Positions 6,683-15,497 of a stretch of DNA of 15,497 bases are shown one piece after another (the stretch's first letter is position 1; every line of letters starts with the position of its first letter). Source of the stretch: an uncultured Gemmatimonadota bacterium (GTDB taxonomy: Bacteria; Gemmatimonadota; Gemmatimonadetes; Gemmatimonadales; Gemmatimonadaceae); the NCBI GenBank assembly GCA_946479015.1, contig CAMLEQ010000034.1:1-15497 (forward strand), in the 5' to 3' direction. The notes below the pieces were generated by a model. It had not been told where the DNA came from. It did not search any database and saw nothing but the letters and a program-made list of their open reading frames with translations. The position numbers were made by a program, and so were the translations under genes.

Positions 6683-8300
6683 TCCCGCGCGGCGCGCGCG
6701 CGGCGGAGATGCCGAGACTCGCCAGGATCTCCCTCGCCGCGCGCTCGCCCGTCTCGCACCCTCCTTCCATGAACCCCTGCGCCGCGAGCGAGCAGTGCTC
6801 GCCGGCGAAGAACAGCCGCCCCACCGCCTCCCCCTCCGCTCCGCGGATGGCCGTCCACTGCCCGGTCAGATAGCCGGCGTAGCTCCCGCGCGTCCAGGGG
6901 AACGATGGCCAGTGGAAGCGCACCGCCTTCATCCCCTCGTGCGCCGCGGCAGCGCCGGGGAAGACGCGGTCGAGATCGGTCACCATGCACGCCGCCTGCT
7001 CGGCGGCGGTGCCCCGCCCCAGCTCCAGTGCGTGCGCGGCACCGGTGAAGTTCGTGAGGATCCCGGAGCGCCCAGCCTGCCCGCGGCTCGTCTCCCAGGT
7101 GAGCTGGAATGGGAGCGACGTCATCACGCTGCCATTCGACCGATAGCGCGTGCGCCACACGCGCTCCGAGAAGCCCACCATGAGCTTCGCGTTCGCGCCG
7201 TAGCCCAGCTCGCGGATCGCTCTCCGCTTCGGGTCGGGGAGCGGCACGTCGAGCCGCACGTCGCGCAGCGTGGTGAACGGAATGGCGAGCAGCACGTGCG
7301 ACGCCGTCGCCGCGACGCTCGACGCGCCCCGGCGGAGCGCGCACGCGAACCGCCCGTCGCCGCGCCGCGACACCGCCTCGAGCACCGTTCCCGTCTCGAT
7401 CGCGCTGTCGAGCCGCCGCGCCAGCTCGAGCGGGATGAGGTCGTTCCCGCGATGCACGTGGAAGCGCTCGTCGCTCTCGCCGTAGATGCGGAAGTCCCGC
7501 GCCGACGCCTCGATCATCGTCAACATGTTGAGCGCCGACTGGCGGTCGATGGGAATCCCGTACTCCGTGGTGTAGCCCACGTCGAGCAGCTCGCGGATCC
7601 AGCCGCTCGCTCCGGCGCGGTCGAGCCACTCGGCGATGCTCATCCGATCGAGCGCTTCGGCGCCCGCGGGATCGCGGTAGGTGGGATCGAACGTCTCCCC
7701 CCACGCGATCCGGTCGGCGTTCAGCCGCTGCACCACCGGCACCAGCGCCTCGACCACCTCCGGGGCGCTTCGCCGCGCGCCGTCGAAGAACCAGACGTCG
7801 GTGTCGATCGCATCGCTTTCGCGACTCAGGTCGTCGAGCGCGACTCCGAGCTCGGCGGCGAGCGCGCGCAGGTTCCGGTGCCCGGTGTCGATCAGCTCCC
7901 CGCCCAGCTCGCACACCTGGCCGTCGGGGAAGTAGTCGCGGAGGGAGTACATGCGCCCGCCCACGCGCTGCTGCGCCTCGATCACGCGCACCGGTACGCC
8001 GCGCGAGCGCAGGCGGTAGGCGGCGGTGAGCCCGGCGATCCCGGCGCCGATGATGAGCACGGGCTCGATGTCGCGGCGCGCCGGGGGGGCCGGCGCGGCG
8101 GCGCGGCGCGGCAGGCAGGCATCGAGCGCGAGGGCCGCCGCCGCCGCGGCGGTGCCGGCCACGAACTCGCGGCGCGAGATGCGGGGGGACGCATCGCGCG
8201 CGCGATCGATCACCTCATCCAGCGGCTCCGCGCGCACGAGCGAGACGTGCGCGAGCCGCGCCGACCGCCGGAGGAGGCGGAACAGCGAGGTGCGTGACAT
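6660..8300 (-). CDS. Tat-exported flavin monoamine oxidase-family protein
   Basis: 546 residues from ATG 8300. The upstream in-frame extension to 8426 runs antisense into the neighbouring gene and is not protein-like. There is no clear Shine-Dalgarno. A twin-arginine signal lies unusually deep: SRREFV at 42-47, an Ala-rich h-region, then Cys62 (LDAC), so a Tat signal, possibly a Tat lipoprotein, preceded by about 40 basic residues. FAD-binding parts are clear: GAGIAG 85-90, E108 at the end of the second strand, GGRMYS 115-120, and C-terminal LFFAGEHCSLAAQGFMEGG (496-514). K372 in AKLMVGF corresponds to the conserved active-site Lys of MAO-type enzymes. It should oxidise an amine or amino acid with O2, giving an imine and H2O2; the substrate is not predictable. 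It follows the plug-domain gene by 52 bases on the same strand. Confidence 0.88.
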   Translation of the reverse strand: MSRTSLFRLLRRSARLAHVSLVRAEPLDEVIDRARDASPRISRREFVAGTAAAAAALALDACLPRRAAAPAPPARRDIEPVLIIGAGIAGLTAAYRLRSRGVPVRVIEAQQRVGGRMYSLRDYFPDGQVCELGGELIDTGHRNLRALAAELGVALDDLSRESDAIDTDVWFFDGARRSAPEVVEALVPVVQRLNADRIAWGETFDPTYRDPAGAEALDRMSIAEWLDRAGASGWIRELLDVGYTTEYGIPIDRQSALNMLTMIEASARDFRIYGESDERFHVHRGNDLIPLELARRLDSAIETGTVLEAVSRRGDGRFACALRRGASSVAATASHVLLAIPFTTLRDVRLDVPLPDPKRRAIRELGYGANAKLMVGFSERVWRTRYRSNGSVMTSLPFQLTWETSRGQAGRSGILTNFTGAAHALELGRGTAAEQAACMVTDLDRVFPGAAAAHEGMKAVRFHWPSFPWTRGSYAGYLTGQWTAIRGAEGEAVGRLFFAGEHCSLAAQGFMEGGCETGERAAREILASLGISAARAPRGTPVRLPA

Positions 8301-8314
8301 GGGGAGAATCTGTC

Positions 8315-8334
8315 GCGCCCGGCTCCCCGGGCGC
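8315..8334 (-). promoter_or_regulatory. Hairpin in the gap before the amine oxidase gene
   Basis: An 8-bp perfect stem (GCGCCCGG 8315-8322, complement 8327-8334) with a 4-base loop that reads GGAG on the minus strand. It lies 14 bases ahead of the amine oxidase ATG. It could be a partial terminator or a translation-modulating stem between the two genes. GGAG in the loop is too far from the ATG (22 bases) to be a normal ribosome site. Confidence 0.4.
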
Positions 8335-8352
8335 CAGATCCCGAACGGCCGG

Positions 8353-9792
8353 CTACTGCATCCGCGACTTCGTCCACACCAGCGCCACCCCGCACGGCGA
8401 CCGGTACTGCGGCGGCGCGGCGCCATCTCCCGAGTACACCTCGATCCCCGCGACCTCCTCGGGGCGCACGATGGCGTCGAGGTCGTCCTGGGGACCGAGA
8501 TCCAGCCCGTCCACGACCACGCGCATGGCGCACCCGCCGCGGCCGCGGAGCACGTAGCCGTACCCGTCGGGGCTCGGCGTGACCATGGTGCCCGGCATGG
8601 TGCGGAAGATGTCGGTGGTGTTGAACGGGAGCCGCCGATCGATCTCCGCCGCCGTCACGAAGTGCCCGAAGCCCTGCCGGCGCCGGAGCATGAAGTCCTG
8701 GAGCTCCTTCTGGTTGTGCGGCTTGCCGAAGACGTTCACCGCCTCGAGCTGCTGCGCCTTCTGGAGGGTGACCTCCACGGTCGTGGTGCGGCCATCGTGG
8801 AGATCCACGCTCACGCTGGCGGGGGAATAGCCGAGCATGCGCACCTCCAGGCTCTGCGTGCCGGCTGGCAGCCCGGTGAGCGTGAACGTGCCCGGGTCGG
8901 AGGTCACCGCATCCGCGCGGCTCCCGCGCACCGTCACGTGCGCGCCGGAGAGCGGGCGTCCGTCGCGCGCACGCACCATTCCCGTGAGCACGGCGGTACC
9001 CCGCGCGGCGGCGCCGGAGTCGGCGGACGCGGTCGCTGCCGTGTCGCCGCTCACGAGGAAGTATCGGAGCAGCAGTCCTCGAGGCGGCACGCGCACCGCC
9101 ACGAAGCCGCTCGCGCTCCCCGCGTGCTCCGCGCGCGCGGTCAGCTCCGCATCGGTGGGCAGCCCACAGATCGCGTACCATCCATCATCGCTCGTCGTCG
9201 CCGCCACCTGCCGCCGGCGCTGGCGCAGCCCGTGGCCATCGATCACGATCTCGCTCCACAACACCGCCACCGTGCTCCCCACGAGCGGCGCATCGCTGTC
9301 CGCGTCGCGCACGCGGCCGAGCACCATCCCGGAGGAGTCGCCCGCGGCGAGCGCGGGGCAGATGCCGGCGGCGACGGTGGCCGCGGAGGGGACCGCGAGG
9401 TCGAGCGACGCGCTCGCCCCGGACACGTCCAGGAGCCGCACCGGAATGTTCAGCCCGAGCGAGTCCACGAGCGGGGAGAAGAAGCCGGCCATGTATCGCC
9501 CCGCGGGCACGTTCGCGATCTGGAAGCGCCCCGCGGTATCGGTGGTGGCGGCGTACGCGACGTTCCCCGCTGACATCGGGTACGGCGCGAGCTGCACCAC
9601 CGCGTCGGCGAGGGGATGGCGCGACAGGCTGTCGAACACCACGCCGGAGACGACGGCGCGCTGGGCATCGGCCGGGGCGGGGGGTGTGGAGGGTGTGCTC
9701 TGCGCCGCGGCGGCGCGGGCGAGCACGGCGAGCGCGAGGAGGATCGGCGTCGATCTCTGCACGAGGGCACCCGGTGGGGGGAGCCGAGGCAC
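8353..9792 (-). CDS. Carboxypeptidase-regulatory-like / TonB plug-domain protein without a barrel
   Basis: 479 residues from GTG 9792; GTG 9762 (residue 11) is an alternative and neither has a strong Shine-Dalgarno. The N-terminus is a Sec signal (TPILLALAVLARAAAAQ, residues 15-31). Three beta-sandwich regulatory-like segments follow: about 47-135 (VVSGVVFDSLSRHPLADAVV), about 155-245 and 266-345 (LTGMVRARDGRPLSGAHVTV). Then comes a plug-like domain, about 370-475, with VTAAEIDRRLPFNTTDIFRT, VVVDGL and IEVYSGDGAAPPQY. The roughly 600-residue barrel of true TonB receptors is absent, yet the frame ends cleanly with a stop, so this looks like a natural plug-only protein. Cys421 and Cys467 bracket the plug end and may pair. 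It is likely periplasmic or at the outer membrane, function unknown, with a possible shared transcript with the Tat amine oxidase downstream. Confidence 0.83.
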   Translation of the reverse strand: MPRLPPPGALVQRSTPILLALAVLARAAAAQSTPSTPPAPADAQRAVVSGVVFDSLSRHPLADAVVQLAPYPMSAGNVAYAATTDTAGRFQIANVPAGRYMAGFFSPLVDSLGLNIPVRLLDVSGASASLDLAVPSAATVAAGICPALAAGDSSGMVLGRVRDADSDAPLVGSTVAVLWSEIVIDGHGLRQRRRQVAATTSDDGWYAICGLPTDAELTARAEHAGSASGFVAVRVPPRGLLLRYFLVSGDTAATASADSGAAARGTAVLTGMVRARDGRPLSGAHVTVRGSRADAVTSDPGTFTLTGLPAGTQSLEVRMLGYSPASVSVDLHDGRTTTVEVTLQKAQQLEAVNVFGKPHNQKELQDFMLRRRQGFGHFVTAAEIDRRLPFNTTDIFRTMPGTMVTPSPDGYGYVLRGRGGCAMRVVVDGLDLGPQDDLDAIVRPEEVAGIEVYSGDGAAPPQYRSPCGVALVWTKSRMQ

Positions 9793-9821
9793 CGCGTCGT
9801 GCCCCGGCGATACTCGTTAGG

Positions 9822-9850
9822 ATATTACGAGCCGCCCCCGGACCGGGCAA
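9822..9850 (-). promoter_or_regulatory. Candidate sigma-70-type promoter for the plug-domain gene
   Basis: On the minus strand, TTGCCC (9845-9850) is followed after exactly 17 bases by TAATAT (9822-9827). Each hexamer matches consensus in 4 of 6 positions. The AT-rich -10 stands out in very GC-rich surroundings. Transcription would begin near 9815, about 22 bases before GTG 9792, which supports that start codon. Confidence 0.5.
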
Positions 9851-9886
9851 CACGGGGCGCGGACGGCGCGGGCCGCGCGCCCCGTG
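9851..9886 (-). terminator. Terminator-like hairpin after the aldo/keto reductase gene
   Basis: A perfect 11-bp stem (CACGGGGCGCG 9851-9861, complement 9876-9886) with a 14-base loop begins 3 bases after the reductase stop on the minus strand. It ends exactly where the next promoter's -35 (TTGCCC) begins. It has only a TT after it, so it is a GC-rich stem without a proper U-tract. It separates the reductase from the plug-domain gene. Confidence 0.6.
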
Positions 9887-9889
9887 CGG

Positions 9890-10792
9890 CTACGCCGCCG
9901 CCTCCCCGTTCAGCTCGCGGAGCTCCGCGTCGCTCAGCTCGATGCCGGCGGCCGCGATGTTCTCCTCGAGGTGCTTCACCTTGGACGTGCCCGGAATGTT
10001 CAGGATCGCCGGCGAGCGCGCGAACAGCCACGCGAGCGCCACCTGCGCCGGCGTCGCGCCGTGCCGCCGCGCCACGCCGATGAGTCGATCGCGCGCCGCC
10101 TTCTGCTCCTTCGTGAGATTCCCCGCGGCGAGCGGGAACCACGGAATGAACGCCATCCCCTCGCGCTCGGCGTAGTCGACCACGTCCTCCCACTGCCGGT
10201 CGATGATGTTGTAGCGGTTCTGCACGGACACGATCGGCACCACGCGCCTCGCCCGCTCGATCTCCGCCACGCCCACCTCCGAGAGTCCCACGTGGCGCAC
10301 CTTCCCCTCGCGCACGAACTCCGCGAGCACGCCGAACTGCTCGTCCTCCGGGACATCGGGATCGATGCGATGGAGCTGCCACAGGTCGATGCGCTCCAGC
10401 TTCAGCCGCCGGAGACTCCCCTCGAGCGCCGCGCGCAGATGTTCCGGCCGCCCATTCGGCGTCCACTGATCGGGCCCCGGCCGCTCCAGTCCGCCCTTCG
10501 TGGCGATCACGAGCCCCTCCGGATACGGGTGCAGCGCCTCGGCGATCAGCTCCTCCGACACGTAGGGCCCGTACGAATCCGCCGTATCGATGAAGTCGAC
10601 CCCGAGCTCCACGGCCCGGCGCAGCACGCGCTTCGCCTCGTCGCGGTCCGCCGGCTGGCCGATGATCCCCTTTCCGGTGAGGCGCATCGCGCCGTAGCCC
10701 ATCCGGTTGACCTCGAGGTCGTTGCCGATGGCGATCGTGCCCGCCTGCGAGGCAGGCAGATCGTTCCTGGTCGATGATCTGATGTTCGTCAC
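9890..10792 (-). CDS. Aldo/keto reductase (YdbC/PdxI-like)
   Basis: 300 residues from GTG 10792, chosen because AGAGGAG (10801-10807) lies 8 bases ahead. An in-frame GTG at 10798 is too close to it, and the longer open frame upstream is antisense to the kinase gene. A complete TIM-barrel aldo/keto reductase is visible: [10 protein letters not shown] (31-40), a catalytic tetrad D69-Y74 (DTADSYG), K99 (TKGG) and H141 (LWQLHR), then [10 protein letters not shown] and a C-terminal cofactor block [16 protein letters not shown] for NADP(H). It would reduce aldehydes or ketones in the cytoplasm. The [12 protein letters not shown] stretch and overall layout resemble E. coli YdbC (PdxI), reported as a pyridoxal reductase, but that substrate is only a guess here. 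It is a single-gene unit: its own hairpin follows, and a divergent kinase gene lies upstream. Confidence 0.93.
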   Translation of the reverse strand: MTNIRSSTRNDLPASQAGTIAIGNDLEVNRMGYGAMRLTGKGIIGQPADRDEAKRVLRRAVELGVDFIDTADSYGPYVSEELIAEALHPYPEGLVIATKGGLERPGPDQWTPNGRPEHLRAALEGSLRRLKLERIDLWQLHRIDPDVPEDEQFGVLAEFVREGKVRHVGLSEVGVAEIERARRVVPIVSVQNRYNIIDRQWEDVVDYAEREGMAFIPWFPLAAGNLTKEQKAARDRLIGVARRHGATPAQVALAWLFARSPAILNIPGTSKVKHLEENIAAAGIELSDAELRELNGEAAA

Positions 10793-10816
10793 CGTCACTA
10801 CTCCTCTGAAATACCC

Positions 10817-10844
10817 CTTCGCATGCGTCTCGCGCATGCCGAAG
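10817..10844. promoter_or_regulatory. Hairpin/operator-like inverted repeat in the reductase leader
   Basis: GCATGCG (10821-10827) and CGCATGC (10833-10839) are perfect 7-bp arms with a 5-base loop. They are extended by CTTC/GAAG (10817-10820, 10841-10844) with one bulged base. It lies 9 bases upstream of the reductase Shine-Dalgarno, inside the divergent region 10793-11053. It could be a repressor site or a leader stem; no regulator gene is nearby. Confidence 0.4.
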
Positions 10845-11009
10845 CGCTCGTGTCGTCGCACCGGGCGTGCCGCGCGCCAGTGCCCGGCGAAGAATCCAAT
10901 GTGCGAGGACGCGGGGGCGTTCCCGCGCGCGATGGCGTGGCATGGAACCTGATGGCTGTGGTGGCTGCCCTCCCCTCGTCGGTGCACGCGGCCGGGAGAG
11001 AGCGCCGTA

Positions 11010-11038
11010 CGCGTTCCGCGGAGCGCGAGCGGAACGCG
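11010..11038 (+). promoter_or_regulatory. Strong hairpin immediately before the kinase ribosome-binding site
   Basis: A perfect 10-bp inverted repeat (CGCGTTCCGC 11010-11019, GCGGAACGCG 11029-11038) with a 9-base loop. It ends 2 bases before AGGAG (11041-11045), which is 8 bases before the kinase ATG. In RNA the stem would sit against the ribosome site. In DNA it could be an operator. Either way it is placed to affect kinase expression. Confidence 0.5.
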
Positions 11039-11053
11039 AGAGGAGTGAGGCCC

Positions 11054-12792
<1,739 letters not shown>

Positions 12793-12796
<4 letters not shown>

Positions 12797-13464
12797 CCGC
12801 GACCGCCGGAGCGCCATCCGCGGAGCCCGTGAAGCACGAGCCGGTACGCCTGATCACGCTGTCGCGCGAGTACGGCGCGGGGGGGAGCGAGCTGGGCATG
12901 CTCCTGGGGGAGCGGCTCGGCTGGCCGGTGCTCGACCGCGATCTCGCGCGCCGCACCGCATCGCGGCTGCGGTGCCGGTGCGAGGACGTGGAGGCGCTCG
13001 ACGAGCACGCGCCGACGTTCCTGGAGCGGATCGCCAGCGCGTTCACCGTGGTCCCGTCCGACGCGCCCATCCTTCCGGAGCCGCTGGACCTCCCCGACTG
13101 CGATGCGCTCGCGCGGGCGACCCGGGCCGTGCTGCTCGAGGCGGCCCGCACCCCGCCGCTGATCGTGATCGGGCACGGCGCCACCTGCCTCTTCCACGGC
13201 CGCCGCGACGTGCTGCACGTCCGCGTGACCGCCCCGTTCGAGGCACGCGTGCGGCGCGTGGCGGCACGCACCGGGGCCGGGCTCCCCGAGGCGGCGGCCG
13301 ACGTCCGCCGCCGGGACGCCGACCGCCGGCACTACCTGGCACGGTACTACGACAGCGACGCGAACGATTGCACCCTCTACGACGTTCAGTTCAACACGGC
13401 CACGATTTCCCTGGACACCGCGGCCCGGCTCGTGACCTCGCTCGTACACGCGGAGACGTCGTAG
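12793..13464 (+). CDS. Cytidylate-kinase-like P-loop protein
   Basis: 223 residues starting at ATG 12793, which overlaps the kinase stop as ATGA; AAGG lies 7 bases upstream. A Walker A-like loop appears as SREYGAGGSELG (24-35, GAGGS at 28-32), followed by LGWPVLDRDLARRTASRL. The C-terminal part has the pattern of the cytidylate-kinase-like family: RVTAPFEARVRRVAAR, then RRRDADRRHYLARYYDSDAND and LYDVQFNT. These proteins resemble CMP kinase but are distinct from the housekeeping cmk, and their substrates are not established. The overlap implies translational coupling, hence roughly matched amounts with the histidine kinase and probably a joint role. The true phosphoryl acceptor cannot be read from the sequence. 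Confidence 0.87.
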
Positions 13465-13601
13465 CGCCAGTCTTGCTCCACGACGCGATGCCCGGCGATG
13501 TTGCACGCGGCCCGATGTCCGCCCCGGCGCACCGCGCGTGCGACGCCAGCCGGGGTTCGTCCACGTAGCACCGAACCGCATGTCGCGCCGGCGTCGCGAC
13601 C

Positions 13602-15254
13602 GTGAATCGACTGGTGACCACCAACGCTCTCGCGCCGGAGCATGCCGGCGCCTCCGGTCGCGGGATGACCGCGGCCGAATCCGCCGCGGCGTTCGTCGCG
13701 CGCTATCGCTGGATCATTCTCATCGGCCTCATCACCGCGGCGATCATGGAGGTGCTCGACACCACCATCATCAACGTGGCGCTCCCGCAGATGGCCGGCA
13801 ATCTCGGCGCCACCCAGGAAGAGATCGGCTGGGTGAGCACGGGCTACATCCTGTCGAACGTCATCTTCCTGCCGATGACCGCCTTCTTCACCGAGCGGTT
13901 CGGCCGGCAGCGATACCTCACGTTCTCGATCATCCTGTTCGTCGCCGCCTCCTTCTTCTGCGGCACGTCGAGCAGCCTCATCGAGATCGTGTTCTGGCGC
14001 ATCGTGCAGGGCGCGGGGGGCGCGGCGCTGCTGTCCACCGCTCAGGCCACCCTGCGACAGATCTTTCCGCTCGAGCAGCAGGGGATCGTGCAGGCCGTGT
14101 TCCTCCTCGGGATCATCGTGGCGCCGACGCTCGGCCCCACGCTCGGCGGGTGGATCACGGACAACTACCAGTGGCACTGGTGCTTCTTCATCAACATCCC
14201 CATCGGCATCGTGGCCGCGATCCTCGTGACCACCTTCCTCAAGGACAACCCCGAGGCGCGCCGGCACAGCGGCGCGGTGGACTGGCTGGGGATCGGGCTG
14301 CTCACGACGGGGCTCGGGTCGCTGCAGTACGTGCTCGAGGAGGGGAACTCGAAGGATTGGTTCTCCGACCCGCTCATCCTCCGGCTGGCCGTGTTGGCCG
14401 GCGCGGCGCTGCTCACGATGGTCTGGTGGGAGCTGTCGCGGCGAAACAAGCATCCGGTGGTGCAGTTCCGGGTGCTCAAGAACCGCGAGCTGTCGGCGTC
14501 CATCTTCCTGTTCGTGGTGCTCGGCTTCGCGCTGTACGGGGGGACGTTCATCTTCCCGCTGTTCACGCAGAACATCCTGCGCTTCACTCCGACGGAGACG
14601 GGGCTGGCTCTGCTCCCCGGCGGGATCGCGACCGCCGTCGCGGCGCTGATCTGCGGCGCGCTGCTCAACGGCGAGAAGCCGCTCGCCGACGCGCGGGTGC
14701 TCATCGCGATCGGCGTGGTGCTCGTGATGTGGGCGATGTGGCGGCTGGGCCATCTCACCGTGGTCGCGGGGGAGCACGACGTGCGGCTGGCGCTGATCAT
14801 CCGCGGCGCGGGGCTCGGGATGCTGTTCACCCCGATCAACCAGGTCGCCTACGCGAGCCTGCAGCCGCACGAGGCGCAGCAGGCCTCGGGGCTGATCAAC
14901 CTCTCGCGCCAGCTCGGCGGATCGTTCGGGATCGCGTGGCTGGCGTCGTACGTGACCAAGCACACGCAACTCCACCGGTCGGACCTGGTGGCCAACGTGT
15001 ACGCGGGCAACCTGCTGTTCGAGCAGCGGCTCCGCGCCTTCACGGCGGCCTTCGAGGCGCGCGGCTACGGGCCGGTGGGCTCCGTGCACGCGGCGTACGC
15101 GCTCCTCGACCAGCAGGTGACGCGTCAGGCGGCGATGCTGAGCTACAACGACGCGTGGATCCTGCTGCTCCTGTCGTTCGCGGTGGTGGCACCGGCGATC
15201 CTGCTGCTTCGGAAGCATCGCGGCCGGGCCGCGATGCCCGTGGACGCGCACTAG
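13602..15254 (+). CDS. DHA2-family (EmrB/QacA-type) MFS drug efflux transporter
   Basis: 550 residues from GTG 13602, or 529 from ATG 13665 (residue 22). Neither has a convincing Shine-Dalgarno, so the start is uncertain. About 14 hydrophobic helices fit the DHA2 type. Motif D1 is LDTTIINVALPQM (52-64, with D53 in helix 1), a motif A-like TERFGRQR lies at 97-104, and antiporter motif C is APTLGPTLGGWI (174-185). There is a long cytoplasmic loop around KDNPEARRHSGAVDW. It should export hydrophobic compounds with proton import across the inner membrane. Such proteins often work with an EmrA-like adaptor and TolC-like channel; neither is visible in the window, though one could lie beyond the right edge. 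It starts 137 bases after the P-loop gene and is probably a separate unit. Confidence 0.92.
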   Translation: MNRLVTTNALAPEHAGASGRGMTAAESAAAFVARYRWIILIGLITAAIMEVLDTTIINVALPQMAGNLGATQEEIGWVSTGYILSNVIFLPMTAFFTERFGRQRYLTFSIILFVAASFFCGTSSSLIEIVFWRIVQGAGGAALLSTAQATLRQIFPLEQQGIVQAVFLLGIIVAPTLGPTLGGWITDNYQWHWCFFINIPIGIVAAILVTTFLKDNPEARRHSGAVDWLGIGLLTTGLGSLQYVLEEGNSKDWFSDPLILRLAVLAGAALLTMVWWELSRRNKHPVVQFRVLKNRELSASIFLFVVLGFALYGGTFIFPLFTQNILRFTPTETGLALLPGGIATAVAALICGALLNGEKPLADARVLIAIGVVLVMWAMWRLGHLTVVAGEHDVRLALIIRGAGLGMLFTPINQVAYASLQPHEAQQASGLINLSRQLGGSFGIAWLASYVTKHTQLHRSDLVANVYAGNLLFEQRLRAFTAAFEARGYGPVGSVHAAYALLDQQVTRQAAMLSYNDAWILLLLSFAVVAPAILLLRKHRGRAAMPVDAH

Positions 15255-15282
15255 AAATCGTGCCGCGCGGGCGCCCCGTGCC

Positions 15283-15358
15283 GGCGTGACGCGGGCCGTG
15301 GTGGGCTCCGTGTCCTGGCGGCGGCCGTGGCGGGCTCCTGGGACTGGCGTGACGCGGG
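15283..15358 (+). repeat. Short GC-rich direct repeats downstream of the transporter
   Basis: GGCGTGACGCGGG occurs at 15283-15295 and 15346-15358. GGCCGTGGTGGGCTCC (15294-15309) recurs at 15323-15338 with one mismatch. The units are interleaved rather than a clean tandem array. No coding function is seen, and it may be slippage-derived sequence. Confidence 0.55.
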
Positions 15359-15397
15359 GGTGTGGCTCTGGCGGCGTCGCGCTTACACGCTGCGAGC

Positions 15398-15459
15398 CTC
15401 CCCGGGCGCCAGCGCGTTCTCCCCGCCGGAATCGGCATCGCGCGTCGGCGCCCGGGGAG
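15398..15459 (+). terminator. Hairpin in the terminal non-coding stretch
   Basis: A perfect 13-bp stem (CTCCCCGGGCGCC 15398-15410, complement 15447-15459) with a 36-base loop that may pair further (GCGCG/CGCGC), followed by TCTCTTGCT. It lies 143 bases after the transporter stop. It is a candidate terminator for the transporter, or an element of whatever follows the right edge. The rest of 15255-15497 holds no gene that I can support. Confidence 0.5.
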
Positions 15460-15497
15460 TCTCTTGCTACGCGCGGACGCCGCCGTCGCCACACCCC

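Noticed and set aside
13503..13541. 7-bp inverted repeat (GCACGCG/CGCGTGC) after the P-loop gene as a terminator
   Set aside because: The stem is short with a 25-base loop and no T-run. In sequence this GC-rich, such pairs are expected by chance.
13386..15494. 702-codon open frame on the minus strand opposite the transporter
   Set aside because: Its translation is Arg/His/Gln/Glu-rich with no domain, whereas the plus-strand frame encodes a clear 14-helix transporter.

Overview
The window is a GC-rich stretch of bacterial chromosome. It suggests a Gram-negative, outer-membrane-bearing organism: there is a beta-barrel protein ending in Phe, a TonB-plug-like protein, a YceI protein and a predicted lipoprotein. 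The combination of plug-only carboxypeptidase-regulatory proteins, Tat-exported flavin oxidases, a PAS kinase with an RsbRD-like tail and a free-standing S23-type four-helix-bundle gene points to Gemmatimonadota (Gemmatimonas/Gemmatirosa-like). This placement is an inference from gene families, not from a marker gene. No rRNA, tRNA, CRISPR array, transposase or phage gene was seen.

Layout, left to right. The 3' end of a small membrane protein gene (to 163, +) overlaps tail-to-tail with a lipoprotein gene (157-1053, -) that has a Big2-like domain and a His-rich C-terminal domain. A 14-bp-arm palindrome (1177-1206) separates it from a probable two-gene minus-strand unit: a periplasmic YceI-family protein (2637-3257) followed by an outer-membrane beta-barrel protein (1232-2542). 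Next comes an unusual module. A four-helix-bundle (S23/23S-IVS-like) gene (3703-4125, +) sits between copies of a roughly 55-bp repeat, two direct copies on the left (3485-3621) and inverted copies on the right (4165-4241). The gene lies inside a roughly 0.76-kb inverted-repeat-bounded cassette.

After it, an exported M28 metallopeptidase of the glutamate carboxypeptidase II type (4331-6622, +) converges on a minus-strand pair. That pair is a signal-peptide protein with regulatory-like domains and a TonB plug but no barrel (8353-9792), followed by a Tat-exported flavin amine oxidase (6660-8300). A 16-bp perfect inverted repeat lies at the convergent junction. An aldo/keto reductase (9890-10792, -) has its own terminator-like hairpin, directly against a candidate -35/-10 promoter for the plug-protein gene.

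The right third reads on the plus strand. A cytoplasmic PAS histidine kinase with a C-terminal RsbRD-like domain (11054-12796) is joined by an ATGA overlap to a cytidylate-kinase-like P-loop protein (12793-13464). A 14-helix DHA2 (EmrB/QacA-type) drug transporter (13602-15254) follows. The last 243 bases are non-coding, with short direct repeats and a strong hairpin.

The genes do not form one pathway. The likely functional units are YceI with the outer-membrane barrel, the plug protein with the Tat oxidase, and the kinase with the P-loop partner. The best candidate for something undescribed is the inverted-repeat-bounded four-helix-bundle cassette. The translationally coupled RsbRD-tailed kinase and kinase-like pair is second.
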